Positions 53,301 through 60,661 of a DNA stretch of 64,000 nt are shown here, one piece after another. The DNA is from Bacteroides sp. (GTDB taxonomy: Bacteria; Bacteroidota; Bacteroidia; Bacteroidales; Bacteroidaceae): NCBI RefSeq assembly GCF_030151085.1, contig NZ_JASLER010000083.1, forward strand, positions 72,514 to 136,513, in the 5' to 3' direction. The stretch's first letter is position 1. Each line of letters starts with the position of its first letter. Position numbers and translations under genes: made by a program. Under the pieces are notes generated by a model. The model did not search any database and was not told where the DNA came from. It saw only the letters and a list, made by a program, of their open reading frames with translations.

Positions 53301-55574
53301 TGGGATATTGACGATGCTATATTGCACCGAAATTGGGTAGAGTTTCATGCCGGTACTGATAACCGTGCAAAAAATACTTATCCGTATTGTTTCGGTAATG
53401 TAGGAAGCAAGTGGAAGTGGCGTTATGATGACCTTGATACCATCTTCGATACAGATAACCAGGGACAAGCGAAGAAGGGTTATTATGTAGAGTTTCACGA
53501 TAAGTACGATACCGGTGGTAGTGTATGGAATGGTGAGACAAGTAACTTCTGGAATCTGCTTGATTTGGCTTTTCCTGATGAAATATGGATGGGAATGCGC
53601 AAAATGATGGTCAAGATGGAAGGGCTTGGCGGACTGAAATCGGGTACTGATTTCGATAAGCTATATGCTTATTTCCAGAAGTATTATTTTCGGGAAGCAC
53701 AGGACTATTTTCCGCAGAATTTATACAATGCTGATGCTAAGTTTACCTACGAAGGGTCTAAATTAGCTTATATTGATGGACGCTATACCAATGATACCGA
53801 TCCGATTACACAGTCTTTAGGCGATCATTATGCAGCTGAACAACGCTGGATAACGAAACGTATTCTGTACATGATGAGCAAGTATAGTTTCGGCTTGTTT
53901 TCTGCCGATGGTACTGATAATATTACGGTACGTGCGGCTGGTAATACCATTAAATATGAATTGATTCCGGCGATGGACATGTATCCTGCAATTGCTAACG
54001 GTACTTCGATTATCAGAGGAACAAGAACGAAAGCGGGTGGTGTTTGTGAGATGTTGATAGAGCTCTCCGGTTCTGGTGACCAGCAGAACACTATACAGGC
54101 GGCATCTTATTTGCAGGATATCGGTGACTGGTATGATAAGAATGTGACGGGTAGTATGATTGTTCAGGGGCGTATGTTACGTGATTTACGCTTAGGAAGT
54201 AAGACGGGAAATATTGCGATTTCAATTACCTCGTTAACTATTTCCAATTGTGTATCCTTGCAAAATATTGATTTATCACGTATTGCTACATTGAGAGGTA
54301 CTTTGAATTTGTCTGCTTGCACTCACTTGAAGAAGGTGCTCGTCGGTGGAACATCATTGACGCAGCTTGTTCTACCCAAAGGTGGCGGATTGGAGGCGAT
54401 AGAGTATAATGCAAACAATCAGTATGTCATGTTGCAGAATTACCCGTTAATAAAAAACAATGGGGTGTTACTGGATTATTGTAAGGAGAATGTAACGGAC
54501 TTTTTTGTAGAGAACTGCCCTCAGTTGAAGCCCATGGAATTGTTATCTACTATTATTGAGGCACAGCAGTCACAAGGTGCTAATCATTCTCTAAAACATA
54601 TCCGTGCCGTTGGCTTCGAAGAGGAGTATTATACGGCTGATGCATTGGATATGCTGGCTAAATTGTCGGATGCAAGCTATTCTGGTTTGTCGGCGGAAGG
54701 ACTGGCAGGAGAGGATGCAATACCGGTGCTGGAGGGGAAGATTACGGTGCATAGTAAGTACTATCAGGACTCGGTGGAGGAACTAATGAAGTTCTTCAAA
54801 AAGCTTACAATTATAGCGGATGGAATACCTTGTATCAGATTTGCAGATCCAGAAGTAAAACGTATCTGTATTAAATTATGGGATACTGATAAAAATGGAG
54901 ATATAAATGTGAGTGAAGCAGAGTCTTATCACACTTTCAATGCTGCTGATTGGGGGGGTACTGAAATAAAGACATTCGACGAAATGAGATTATTCACGAA
55001 TTCAAGGCAATATAATAATCAGACTTTTTCAAATTGCAAATCTCTAAAAAGTATAATGTTGCCGGAATCTTTTGTGAAAATAGCTTATAGGGACTTTTAT
55101 AATTGTATAAGTTTGGAACAGATTGTTCTCGGTAAGGGAGTCACTTCTATTGAAGGTGAAGCTTTTCATAGTTGTAACTCTTTGAAAACAATAGTTTGGG
55201 GAGGCTCTGAGACAAGAATTAATGATTATAATGTATTTGACAGTTGTGCATTTGAAGAACTGGAATTACCTGAAACAATGGAGTTTATCGGAGGATCAGC
55301 TTTTAGGTATAATACAAAACTAAAAAAAGTGAGTCTTGGAACAAAAATAAATACTTTATCATGGGGCTCTTTTCGTGATTGCCCATCGCTAACTACCGTA
55401 ATAATAAAAGCTGTCACTCCTCCAGTATGTAGTGATCCCTTTGGTACTTTTGAAAACTCCCCATGCATAATTTATGTCCCCGACACTGCGGTGAGCACTT
55501 ATAAAACAGCAAGTGGATGGATTGAATTTGCATCAAGAATTAAACCAATATCAGAATATAAAGGAGAGTTATAA
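50316..55574 (+). CDS. Tail fibre with LamG-like domain and invertible BspA-type LRR C-terminus
   Basis: 1752 residues. N-terminal attachment segment (MDKLNRTFKDGNVLKADELN). Residues about 390-630 form a concanavalin/LamG-like domain (VVNEMTGELVPVSWKGMNW to YGMRVYDSALTSESVLRNYI). The middle is large and unrecognised. From about residue 1480 the protein continues inside the invertible segment: an EF-hand-like loop (DTDKNGDINVSEAE), then leucine-rich BspA-type repeats (FSNCKSLKSIMLPESFVKI, FYNCISLEQIVLGKGVTSI). These C-terminal repeats probably contact the surface of target cells. A silent alternative C-terminus lies at 56242-57049. Confidence 0.85.
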   Translation: MDKLNRTFKDGNVLKADELNEVVNKINELVGGSLVIGTNEGTAFDGAMGATLTQIVNELAGGAGTMYSVYVRNNLESLGFASQYGEKCILDFTFVSQYRDDISEPYKPTGELGVCTIMAKNSKYADFTTVKTMQVSSNTSIKLDVAEWLSNGSNNFKITIAGINTDKVTAPITYTVQLTSLGIDAPNFRWWTAFTDVISIPLNIGGNISKTLHVTIAGEGYSKNYDVPLGTTVYTETAYNYQLQHPGKSGVYNVSMHVTNTDGTIRTRTVSYNIICVEAGDNVKLLAVNNIIEKATNWTENALFDYAIYDGNNAVTSARFVAKKADLPVFSSEEDSISTSAKHTFSLPLEVETIDNTDFDLVVNVQDEDEKLALAMTIPVNNSLGFSSVAGAAFYMNPRTRSNSQSNYLSVVNEMTGELVPVSWKGMNWGSDGWATDADGNRVLRVMASAQVGIGYKVFAREAARIGKTIEIDYKVDNVTDFNHPVISLSSDGDSFVGLHVFPDNVVMHSNALKNANNQGINLFEGKRLRLTVVIMPDAYGNSGFNLCIIYINGVKNREFTYENNDYFAQQSDIVIGSDFADVDVYGMRVYDSALTSESVLRNYINWLIDNTEKTAVKAENDVMDGNGSEIDFENTKDQFNVFVFDNSFPSLGNPNKMMGTLEVLYADHPEWNVSISNVEAKGQGTSSMRYWKWNVRFSLDKKLSTVTATNGVTSTGGWAMVPTLAKATKITAKKNFASSMHSHKIGSVNSVDDLYRAMGYLNEAMKTEQYTNARVAVYQLPFVAFEKSINEEGETVYAFMGLYTMGPDKGDKNTFGHDTGLFPGLLAIEGSDNSPLCTLFRVPWSSRMQYNEEEEAFQYNGANAWDFGAGETTNINKWIPAYNIAYECGNRLKPFNGTLAELNAQAATYRNEPYEFWIAKVGDANLYNVYYYESGEGKFIASNTGSGTINLKNQLVDKGYGLVSADLTGRTVDQLNDLFINARIQKFRKEASQYWDIDDAILHRNWVEFHAGTDNRAKNTYPYCFGNVGSKWKWRYDDLDTIFDTDNQGQAKKGYYVEFHDKYDTGGSVWNGETSNFWNLLDLAFPDEIWMGMRKMMVKMEGLGGLKSGTDFDKLYAYFQKYYFREAQDYFPQNLYNADAKFTYEGSKLAYIDGRYTNDTDPITQSLGDHYAAEQRWITKRILYMMSKYSFGLFSADGTDNITVRAAGNTIKYELIPAMDMYPAIANGTSIIRGTRTKAGGVCEMLIELSGSGDQQNTIQAASYLQDIGDWYDKNVTGSMIVQGRMLRDLRLGSKTGNIAISITSLTISNCVSLQNIDLSRIATLRGTLNLSACTHLKKVLVGGTSLTQLVLPKGGGLEAIEYNANNQYVMLQNYPLIKNNGVLLDYCKENVTDFFVENCPQLKPMELLSTIIEAQQSQGANHSLKHIRAVGFEEEYYTADALDMLAKLSDASYSGLSAEGLAGEDAIPVLEGKITVHSKYYQDSVEELMKFFKKLTIIADGIPCIRFADPEVKRICIKLWDTDKNGDINVSEAESYHTFNAADWGGTEIKTFDEMRLFTNSRQYNNQTFSNCKSLKSIMLPESFVKIAYRDFYNCISLEQIVLGKGVTSIEGEAFHSCNSLKTIVWGGSETRINDYNVFDSCAFEELELPETMEFIGGSAFRYNTKLKKVSLGTKINTLSWGSFRDCPSLTTVIIKAVTPPVCSDPFGTFENSPCIIYVPDTAVSTYKTASGWIEFASRIKPISEYKGEL
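54755..54784 (+). repeat. Inverted repeat, active-side recombination site
   Basis: A 30-bp sequence beginning TAAGTACTATCAGGACTC is identical, in reverse orientation, to 57020-57049. In the fibre gene it encodes KYYQDSVEEL. Within it, 54757-54784 has imperfect dyad symmetry (AGT, C, CA / TG, G, ACT), the type of organisation seen in serine invertase sites. Confidence 0.9.
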
Positions 55575-55628
55575 GAATAGAGAATAATCACATAATTGCA
55601 GATGTATGAAAGGTTTTACGTCGCCGTC

Positions 55629-55793
55629 CAGCCAGATGTGCCATCTGGCTGTATGAGTATTAGGATTTTTAAATCCGACTAAAATAAAAAACATGATTTA
55701 CTAATAACTCCGAACAGATGGATTATGCGAACAAAGAATAGACGGATCTGGAGATCCTAATACTCGAAATCAGCGGATGAAGAACATCCGCTG
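55629..55793. repeat. Hairpin-TIR element, copy B
   Basis: Hairpin AGCCAGAT/ATCTGGCT (55630-55650), then GAGTATTAGGAT (55655-55666), then its exact complement ATCCTAATACTC (55754-55765), then hairpin CAGCGGATG/CATCCGCTG (55771-55793). Same plan as copy A at 39711-39901. It sits between the expressed fibre cassette and the truncated small gene, and has probably inserted there. The 44 nt after the fibre stop show nothing else. Confidence 0.7.
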
Positions 55794-55796
55794 CAA

Positions 55797-55979
55797 CAGA
55801 GATTAATCGCAAGCGAAAACAAAGTCCTTCGCCGCAAGTCTGACGGCTATATTACCGGAGAAGAAATCTATCTTGGCTACACCTATTATTTATCTGGTAG
55901 AAAAATAGTAGAACCCCTTTTAGAACTCCCGGAACACTACGAAGAGGTAGATATTCCAGAAGAGCCTGTACAAACCTAA
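55797..55979 (+). pseudogene. 5'-truncated copy of the small gene downstream of the fibre
   Basis: The frame IASENKVLRRKSDGYITGEE, then EIYLGYTYYLSGRKIVEPLL to the stop at 55977-55979, matches the intact inverted gene at 56020-56229 along its length. The start codon and first ~13 codons are missing, replaced by the edge of hairpin element B. So the active side now lacks this protein; the silent side keeps it. Confidence 0.8.
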
Positions 55980-55980
55980 A

Positions 55981-56011
55981 AAGTGGCGGTGGATATGCTT
56001 TACCGCCACTT
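55981..56011. terminator. Bidirectional terminator at the centre of the invertible segment
   Basis: AAGTGGCGGT (55981-55990) pairs perfectly with ACCGCCACTT (56002-56011), with A and T runs outside. It serves convergent genes and would stay in the same role after inversion. Confidence 0.8.
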
Positions 56012-56019
56012 CTCTTCAT

Positions 56020-56229
56020 TTAATTTCCTTCTAAGAAATCGGTTGGCATATCTATTTCCTCGTAGTGTTCCGGCAACTCAAGCAGAGGCTCTACCAATTT
56101 TCTACCGGAGAGGTAAAATGTATATCCAAGATAGATTTCGGTACCAGCTATCCATCCGTCAGAGATACGGCGCAAGACCTTTCCTTCACTGGCTCTAATT
56201 ACTCTTGTTGTTACTGTTTTTGTTTCCAT
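56020..56229 (-). CDS. Small gene attached to the silent fibre cassette
   Basis: 69 residues, METKTVTTRVIRASEGKVLR to DFLEGN; starts 12 bp after the silent cassette's stop. No family recognised. It contains EIYLGYTFYLSGRKLVEPLL, and it recurs, truncated, on the active side. Association with the alternative C-termini suggests a chaperone or assembly factor for the fibre tip, in the way phage Mu and T4 fibres use small dedicated helpers. This is inference. Confidence 0.65.
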   Translation of the reverse strand: METKTVTTRVIRASEGKVLRRISDGWIAGTEIYLGYTFYLSGRKLVEPLLELPEHYEEIDMPTDFLEGN

Positions 56230-56241
56230 TTTGTTATTGTT

Positions 56242-57049
56242 TTAAAAGTCATATCCATATATTCTTGAAACGTATTTGCTCCAATTAGTTGCAGATTTAT
56301 ATATATCAACACTTGCACGGGGTACATAAATATTGCAAGTGTTATTATCAAATGTAAATTGCGTAATTATAGGAGGTGTCGTAGCTTTTATATAACACGT
56401 CTTCATTGCTGGACATGTATTAAAAGCAGCATTGCCTATTTCAGTAATGCCTGTACCGATAACTACTTCTTTCAAATAATTACATTTATGACAAGCAAGC
56501 ATTCTAATAAGAGTAACAGCATCCGGAAACTCTATTTTTTCAAGTGCTGTTTCTGAAAAACAATAATTACCATATCGCTTTTTATTACCAGGTAGTGATA
56601 TTCTTTTTAATGACTCGCATCGCAAAAAAGTATAATCACTAGTATCAGAGTCATCAACTACGTTTGGTAATTCAATTATCTCTAGAGACGTACAATTTTC
56701 AAACATGTTATTTACAAGATGAGAACCCTCTTTCAAACCGATTTCTTTTAATTTGGTACAGTTCTTGAATAGAGAGTGAAATTTGCCTGTGGCCATTTTC
56801 CAATTAAGATATTTAAACTCTATGGCACTTACAATTTCAGTACCAGCAAATGTTGTATCAGACAATAAAGGCACCACTTCATTCCCATCTGATTTTGCAA
56901 TACCTCCTTCTCCATTAGTATCCCAAAGTGGTAAACAGAGTCTAAAGAAAAGGAAATCTTTAAATCGGATGAAAGGCTCTCCGTTAAGTATGAATTCTAG
57001 CCGTTTAAACCTATTTCTCAGTTCCTCCACCGAGTCCTGATAGTACTTA
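56242..57049 (-). pseudogene. Silent alternative C-terminal cassette of the fibre gene
   Basis: The frame enters through the 30-bp repeat (KYYQDSVEEL) and runs about 270 residues to FDF. There is no promoter or start beyond a TAG just upstream (about 57059-57065), so it is silent in this orientation. It contains degenerate LWDTNGEGGIAKSDGNE, then LRR blocks (FENCTSLEIIELPNVVDD, AAFNTCPAMKTCYIKATTPP), ending with CNIYVPRASVDIYKSATNW, parallel to CIIYVPDTAVSTYKTASGW in the active gene. Similar frame, diverged surface: a stored alternative rather than a decayed gene. Confidence 0.85.
57020..57049 (-). repeat. Inverted repeat, silent-side recombination site
   Basis: Exact reverse complement of 54755-54784 (plus strand starts AGTTCCTCCACCGAGTCCTG). 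The bases outside differ on both sides. Confidence 0.9.
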
Positions 57050-57272
57050 TATACATTTATTGACTAAAATATCATTATGTCATTTTGTATTTTAATTTAG
57101 CTGTGAATAAGTTATTACTATCAGATGTCTGTGAGAATGGAAATGCACAAATAGAATTACGGAAGATGCAGATTATTAGTGTTATATCGAAATGCTTACA
57201 ATTGCTCTAGGGTAAAATATCCCTTGAAATTGATACTTGCAGGAGTGAGTCATGACACTTATACGTCCGTTA

Positions 57273-57360
57273 CCTATAAGTAGTAGGCCTTTTACCCGTA
57301 GGTAGTAACCCTTTTGCTTGTAAGTAGTAACCTTATTGCCTATATGTAGTAACCCTTTTC
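57273..57360. repeat. Tandem array, four 22-bp units
   Basis: Units at 57273-57294, 57295-57316, 57317-57338 and 57339-57360, with shared AGTAGTAACCCTTTTG-like sequence. It lies in the 500-bp gap between the silent cassette and the lysozyme-like gene; the remainder of the gap shows no gene. Confidence 0.75.
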
Positions 57361-57551
57361 TGCATAAATTAGTTCTAAATATGTATTATGAGCTGAATAT
57401 AGTGCATTCTTATTCTTAATTTATTCGCGGAATACTCTGGAAGACAAATTTGAAATTATATACATGTCACGAAAAAGGTGAATATGCTATCATTGTGAAT
57501 GTAAATAGACGTTTTGTGTTAATTAAAAGAAAATAGAAAGGAGAATAAACA

Positions 57552-57947
57552 ATGAGTAGAGGGTTAAGAAATTGTAATCCCGGAAATATTCGTAATAGTT
57601 CAACGGTGTGGGTTGGCGAAATTGTACCATCCAAGGATAGAGCTTTTAAGCAATTTAAATCTATGGCTTATGGCTACCGTGCAGTTATTAAACTGTTACA
57701 GAATTACAGAAAACTGTATAACAGGAAAACTATTGCTGAATTTATAGAGCGGTGGGCACCACCAAAGGAGAATAATACATCTGCATATATTAGCAGAGTA
57801 TGTAGAGAAATGCAAGTTCCCGCAACGTATATTCCTGATGTTGAAGATCGGGAGGTTATGTGTGCATTTGCGGCAGCTATTTCTCTAGTGGAAAATGGAC
57901 TGCCGGCTGTTATGTCGGATATCGAGAAAGGTTGGGAATTACTATGA
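57552..57947 (+). CDS. Lysozyme-like phage structural protein
   Basis: 131 residues. The start RGLRNCNPGNIRNSSTVWVG, with AFKQFKSMAYGYRAV and IAEFIERWAPPKENNTSAYI, matches Bacteroides proteins annotated as structural protein P5-like, thought to be peptidoglycan hydrolases of phages and phage-like systems. It could open the target or host cell wall. A clear ribosome-binding region (AAAGGAGAA) precedes it. A strong terminator follows. Confidence 0.75.
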   Translation: MSRGLRNCNPGNIRNSSTVWVGEIVPSKDRAFKQFKSMAYGYRAVIKLLQNYRKLYNRKTIAEFIERWAPPKENNTSAYISRVCREMQVPATYIPDVEDREVMCAFAAAISLVENGLPAVMSDIEKGWELL

Positions 57948-57990
57948 GAATTGCTAAGGTAACTTATTAAAACCAGGATTATTTAAATGA

Positions 57991-58027
57991 AAAAAGGTCT
58001 AATTCCGTAATGAATTAGACCTTTTTT
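57991..58027. terminator. Strong bidirectional terminator
   Basis: GGTCTAATTC (57996-58005) and GAATTAGACC (58012-58021), flanked by A and T runs, with a 6-nt loop. It ends the tail cluster. Confidence 0.85.
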
Positions 58028-58344
58028 CGTATGTCGGCTACACTATCGAATTATCGAACAAGTTTATAGTGGATTTTGAGAAGATTATCCAATTTTTAGG
58101 CAAGTACAGTAATATACAAACAGAAACTATTTTGAAGGGGAAATAAGTGTCTATTTCCTTTTGGGAAAAGAAATAGCACTGTAACCCGACACTCTGAATA
58201 TTGTATTTTAGTAGGTGTGATTGATAATAACAAACGACTCTGTATCTAAATTTTCTGGTCCAGATATTTTTTCTGTGAAATCAACCTACTATTCTTTACA
58301 TTCTTACTTCATTTTACTATTTATCTAGTATAAAATCAATTAAT
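58028..58344. other. Intergenic region ahead of the Rep-like pair
   Basis: AT-rich, no gene. TAGTAGGT (about 58210) and ACCTACTA (about 58284) form a distant inverted pair. Position before a small DNA-binding-like gene and a Rep-like gene suggests a replication origin or promoter. TGTCGG (58033-58038) also occurs at the tRNA-Pro junction (63173-63178), a weak candidate for a left attachment core. Confidence 0.3.
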
Positions 58345-58542
58345 ATGGATAATATAGGAAAAAGAATGTATCGTAATCTTGGAGACGACACCAAAGCGAA
58401 AATCAGTCAATCATTAAGAGGTAGAAGCAAGTCAGCTTCGCATATCCAAGCAATATCACAAGGCATGAGTAATTACTGGAAGACTATACCAGTCAAACCA
58501 GATGATAACCCAAGTGATAAGACAGAAAAAGAGGGGCAGTAA
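58345..58542 (+). CDS. Small DNA-binding-like protein (NUMOD3-like repeat)
   Basis: 65 residues, basic, MDNIGKRMYRNLGDDTKAKI. The segment KAKISQSLRGRSKSASHIQA resembles nuclease-associated modular repeats (NUMOD3) that bind DNA beside homing endonucleases. It precedes the Rep-like gene by 107 bp and may assist it. Family call is weak. Confidence 0.45.
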   Translation: MDNIGKRMYRNLGDDTKAKISQSLRGRSKSASHIQAISQGMSNYWKTIPVKPDDNPSDKTEKEGQ

Positions 58543-58649
58543 TCCCCTCTCTTTTCATAGTCCTTTGATATACTCCATTATCAAAGGGGGAAATTGTAGC
58601 CTACAGAGTACATTTCCCACAAGAATAAAAGAATAACTTTAATTTTTTA

Positions 58650-59648
58650 ATGACATCGCAATATGAAACGAAACGATTAATCACTTTTGATAGAATTAAA
58701 ATTAAATCCAATTATAAATATCTTCTCAATACTAAAGTGAAGTTTAATGAAATGTTTCATTCACGTAGTGGAGAGAAAATAGGTATATTTTACAGTTCTA
58801 AAGATGATATAAATATACCTTATAACCTTTATATAGCTGTCAGCTATATAAAGCAAACCTTAACTCTTGAATTTTCAAGCAAGATTTTAAAAGAAAAATA
58901 TCCAGACTTAATATCAAAAGATACCATTAAAGAATGTCTAACCAATATTAACCAACTAAATATATGTGATATTGACGTAGATAGTATCTTGTCAAATGGG
59001 GCAATTACATCAGTAGACGTGACTTATGATGCAAACCTTATTCTAAGTGATAATCTTCTGGACGTTCTTAATTCACAAGTGCACAACTATAGACGTTTTA
59101 AGTGGGTACATTACGACAAAGAGGGCATCACTTTTACTAAAGATGTGAAATCCAAAGACTGTACGGAAACAATCACCTTATATAATAAGGAAAAAGAAAT
59201 ATGTACCAGCCACAATAAAGACTTTTTGAATAGCCTATCACAACCACAATCAGTAATAGACTATTTCAAAGGGAAAACCAGATTTGAAATCACATTAAAC
59301 ACAGTTAAAAAGATAATGAACTATTTGAATTTGACCGATACCAAAATATTCAGTGTATTAAATTCCGATACAAACCCTATCCTTACTCAATTTGACAAGG
59401 TTTTCGGTAATTCTACAGCCAATATGCCAAACACAACTTTTGATGATTACGAAAATTGGGCAATGAAAATCATTCTTGAAAGGTACAATGGTGACTTAAA
59501 ATTACTGGAGCAAGATGTTAGGTGCAAATTCAACTCACGTAGTGGTGCAAGTAAACGAATGAAAAAATTTGAAACGGTCTATCATGCAATGACATCAGCC
59601 TCAACCAGTGAAAACCCTATTGAAAAGATACGTAATCTATTACTTTGA
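58650..59648 (+). CDS. Putative replication initiation protein
   Basis: 332 residues, basic and AT-rich. GKTRFEITLNTVKKIM (about residues 207-222) looks like the conserved strand of rolling-circle phage/plasmid initiators of the gpII/X type, and YDKEGITFTKDVK with YNKEKEI are compatible. I do not see an unmistakable HUH motif. It could be the Rep of a small integrative element, independent of the tail cluster. Convergent with the lipoprotein gene 59751-60242. Confidence 0.45.
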   Translation: MTSQYETKRLITFDRIKIKSNYKYLLNTKVKFNEMFHSRSGEKIGIFYSSKDDINIPYNLYIAVSYIKQTLTLEFSSKILKEKYPDLISKDTIKECLTNINQLNICDIDVDSILSNGAITSVDVTYDANLILSDNLLDVLNSQVHNYRRFKWVHYDKEGITFTKDVKSKDCTETITLYNKEKEICTSHNKDFLNSLSQPQSVIDYFKGKTRFEITLNTVKKIMNYLNLTDTKIFSVLNSDTNPILTQFDKVFGNSTANMPNTTFDDYENWAMKIILERYNGDLKLLEQDVRCKFNSRSGASKRMKKFETVYHAMTSASTSENPIEKIRNLLL

Positions 59649-59663
59649 TGAGGCTTGTGTGTC

Positions 59664-59720
59664 AAAAAGAAAAGTGTATCATTTTAATCTTATAAAAGAC
59701 CTATTGATACACTTTTTCTT
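59664..59720. terminator. Terminator between Rep-like and lipoprotein genes
   Basis: AAAAGTGTATCA (59670-59681) pairs with TGATACACTTTT (59705-59716), followed by T-rich sequence. The flanking GTATCATTTTAATCT repeat occurs twice (59677, 59721). Confidence 0.65.
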
Positions 59721-59750
59721 GTATCATTTTAATCTAAAAGATTAAATTTC

Positions 59751-60242
59751 CTATTCTAATATCTTATATGGGATAGTCAGCGTTCCATTTAATACTACTT
59801 CTTTTTTAAGATTATTGGTATATTTCAAATTCTTAAATTCTAATGTTAGTACCTTTTTTGAAGTATCAATATTTTGAACCACTAGATTACCAGAACGAAA
59901 ATCACTATCTGTAATATATTCATCTCCACTATTATATTCCATTAATAGCCCTAATTTACTGGTAATATCACTTCCAGTTGAAAGATTTTCTAGCTTGGTA
60001 GATAGAGTACCTTGAATGTACACTCCAGTATTAATAACGCTGGCATCATTTACCCAGAATGTAAAAGCTCTGAAAGAGGTAGAAGGGTCATACTCACCTT
60101 CAATACTTTTGACCTTAATAGCTTCGCCATTCATTGTCAGACTGGAAGCTGTACCCGAATTGTCATCATCGTCTTTTGAACATGACGCAAAAACACACGC
60201 AGTCAATATGACTGCAAAAAGCATAAATAAATTCTTTTTCAT
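59751..60242 (-). CDS. Lipoprotein of unknown function
   Basis: 163 residues, lipobox FASC with Cys at 21, followed by SKDDDDNSG (an acidic stretch typical of surface-exposed Bacteroides lipoproteins). The rest is beta-rich (GEAIKVKSIEGEYDPSTSFR). No family named. It sits between the Rep-like gene and the structured element at 60299-60469. Confidence 0.65.
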   Translation of the reverse strand: MKKNLFMLFAVILTACVFASCSKDDDDNSGTASSLTMNGEAIKVKSIEGEYDPSTSFRAFTFWVNDASVINTGVYIQGTLSTKLENLSTGSDITSKLGLLMEYNSGDEYITDSDFRSGNLVVQNIDTSKKVLTLEFKNLKYTNNLKKEVVLNGTLTIPYKILE

Positions 60243-60298
60243 TTTGAAATAAGATTTGTGCTATCTGCCCCCGATAAGCGGTTTATAAATGGGAAGAA

Positions 60299-60469
60299 GC
60301 GTGGGCAATTCGTTAGTTTATTTGTTTTCAAGGCTCTGGTAAGCCCACACACAAAATAAACAACGACGCCCACGCCCCTATAAAACAAGGACGTGAGCGT
60401 TTAGTTGCCATTATCTCTGTGTGTGAAAGAATTTACCAGATTCTGAAAACGAGATAATATCCTAAACGC
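60299..60469. ncRNA. Two-hairpin element with complementary loops
   Basis: Hairpin 1: GCGTGGGC (60299-60306), CGTT (60311-60314) and GTTTATTT (60316-60323) pair with AAATAAAC (60354-60361), AACG (60362-60365) and GCCCACGC (60368-60375). Hairpin 2: GCGTTTAG (60397-60404) and ATTATCTC (60410-60417) pair with GAGATAAT (60451-60458) and CTAAACGC (60462-60469). The loops match each other: TCTGGTAA (60335-60342) with TTACCAGA (60433-60440), CACACACA (60346-60353) with TGTGTGTG (60418-60425). Strand and function unknown; RNA or a DNA site for the recombinase. The rest of 60243-60661 shows one promoter and no gene. Confidence 0.6.
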
Positions 60470-60632
60470 TTCTACGTTAAATTTCTAATATGTCAGTGCA
60501 AAGATAATAGCTTTACTTTGATTATAAATGTTTAGTTGCATATTTTATTTTGATACAGATGATTTTGTTGATTAACCGTCTGGTCTAGAGATTATTAACT
60601 ATGATTGTTGTGCCAATTTGAAACTGGAACCG

Positions 60633-60640
60633 TATATTTG
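60633..60640 (+). promoter_or_regulatory. Promoter -7 element of the small recombinase gene
   Basis: TATATTTG fits TAnnTTTG, 22 bases before the start at 60662. Confidence 0.5.
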
Positions 60641-60661
60641 TACAGTTAAATAGTAATTAAT

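Larger units (their letters stand above)
54755..57049. other. Invertible segment swapping fibre C-termini
   Basis: About 2.3 kb bounded by the 30-bp inverted repeats. It holds, pointing inward from each end, a fibre C-terminal cassette followed by a small gene, with a shared hairpin terminator near the middle (55981-56011). Inversion would replace the expressed C-terminal ~270 residues with the silent set and exchange the downstream small gene. Confidence 0.85.

Noticed and set aside
54755..57049. Diversity-generating retroelement
   Set aside because: No reverse transcriptase, and no template/variable repeat pair; the signal is inverted cassettes with exact short repeats.
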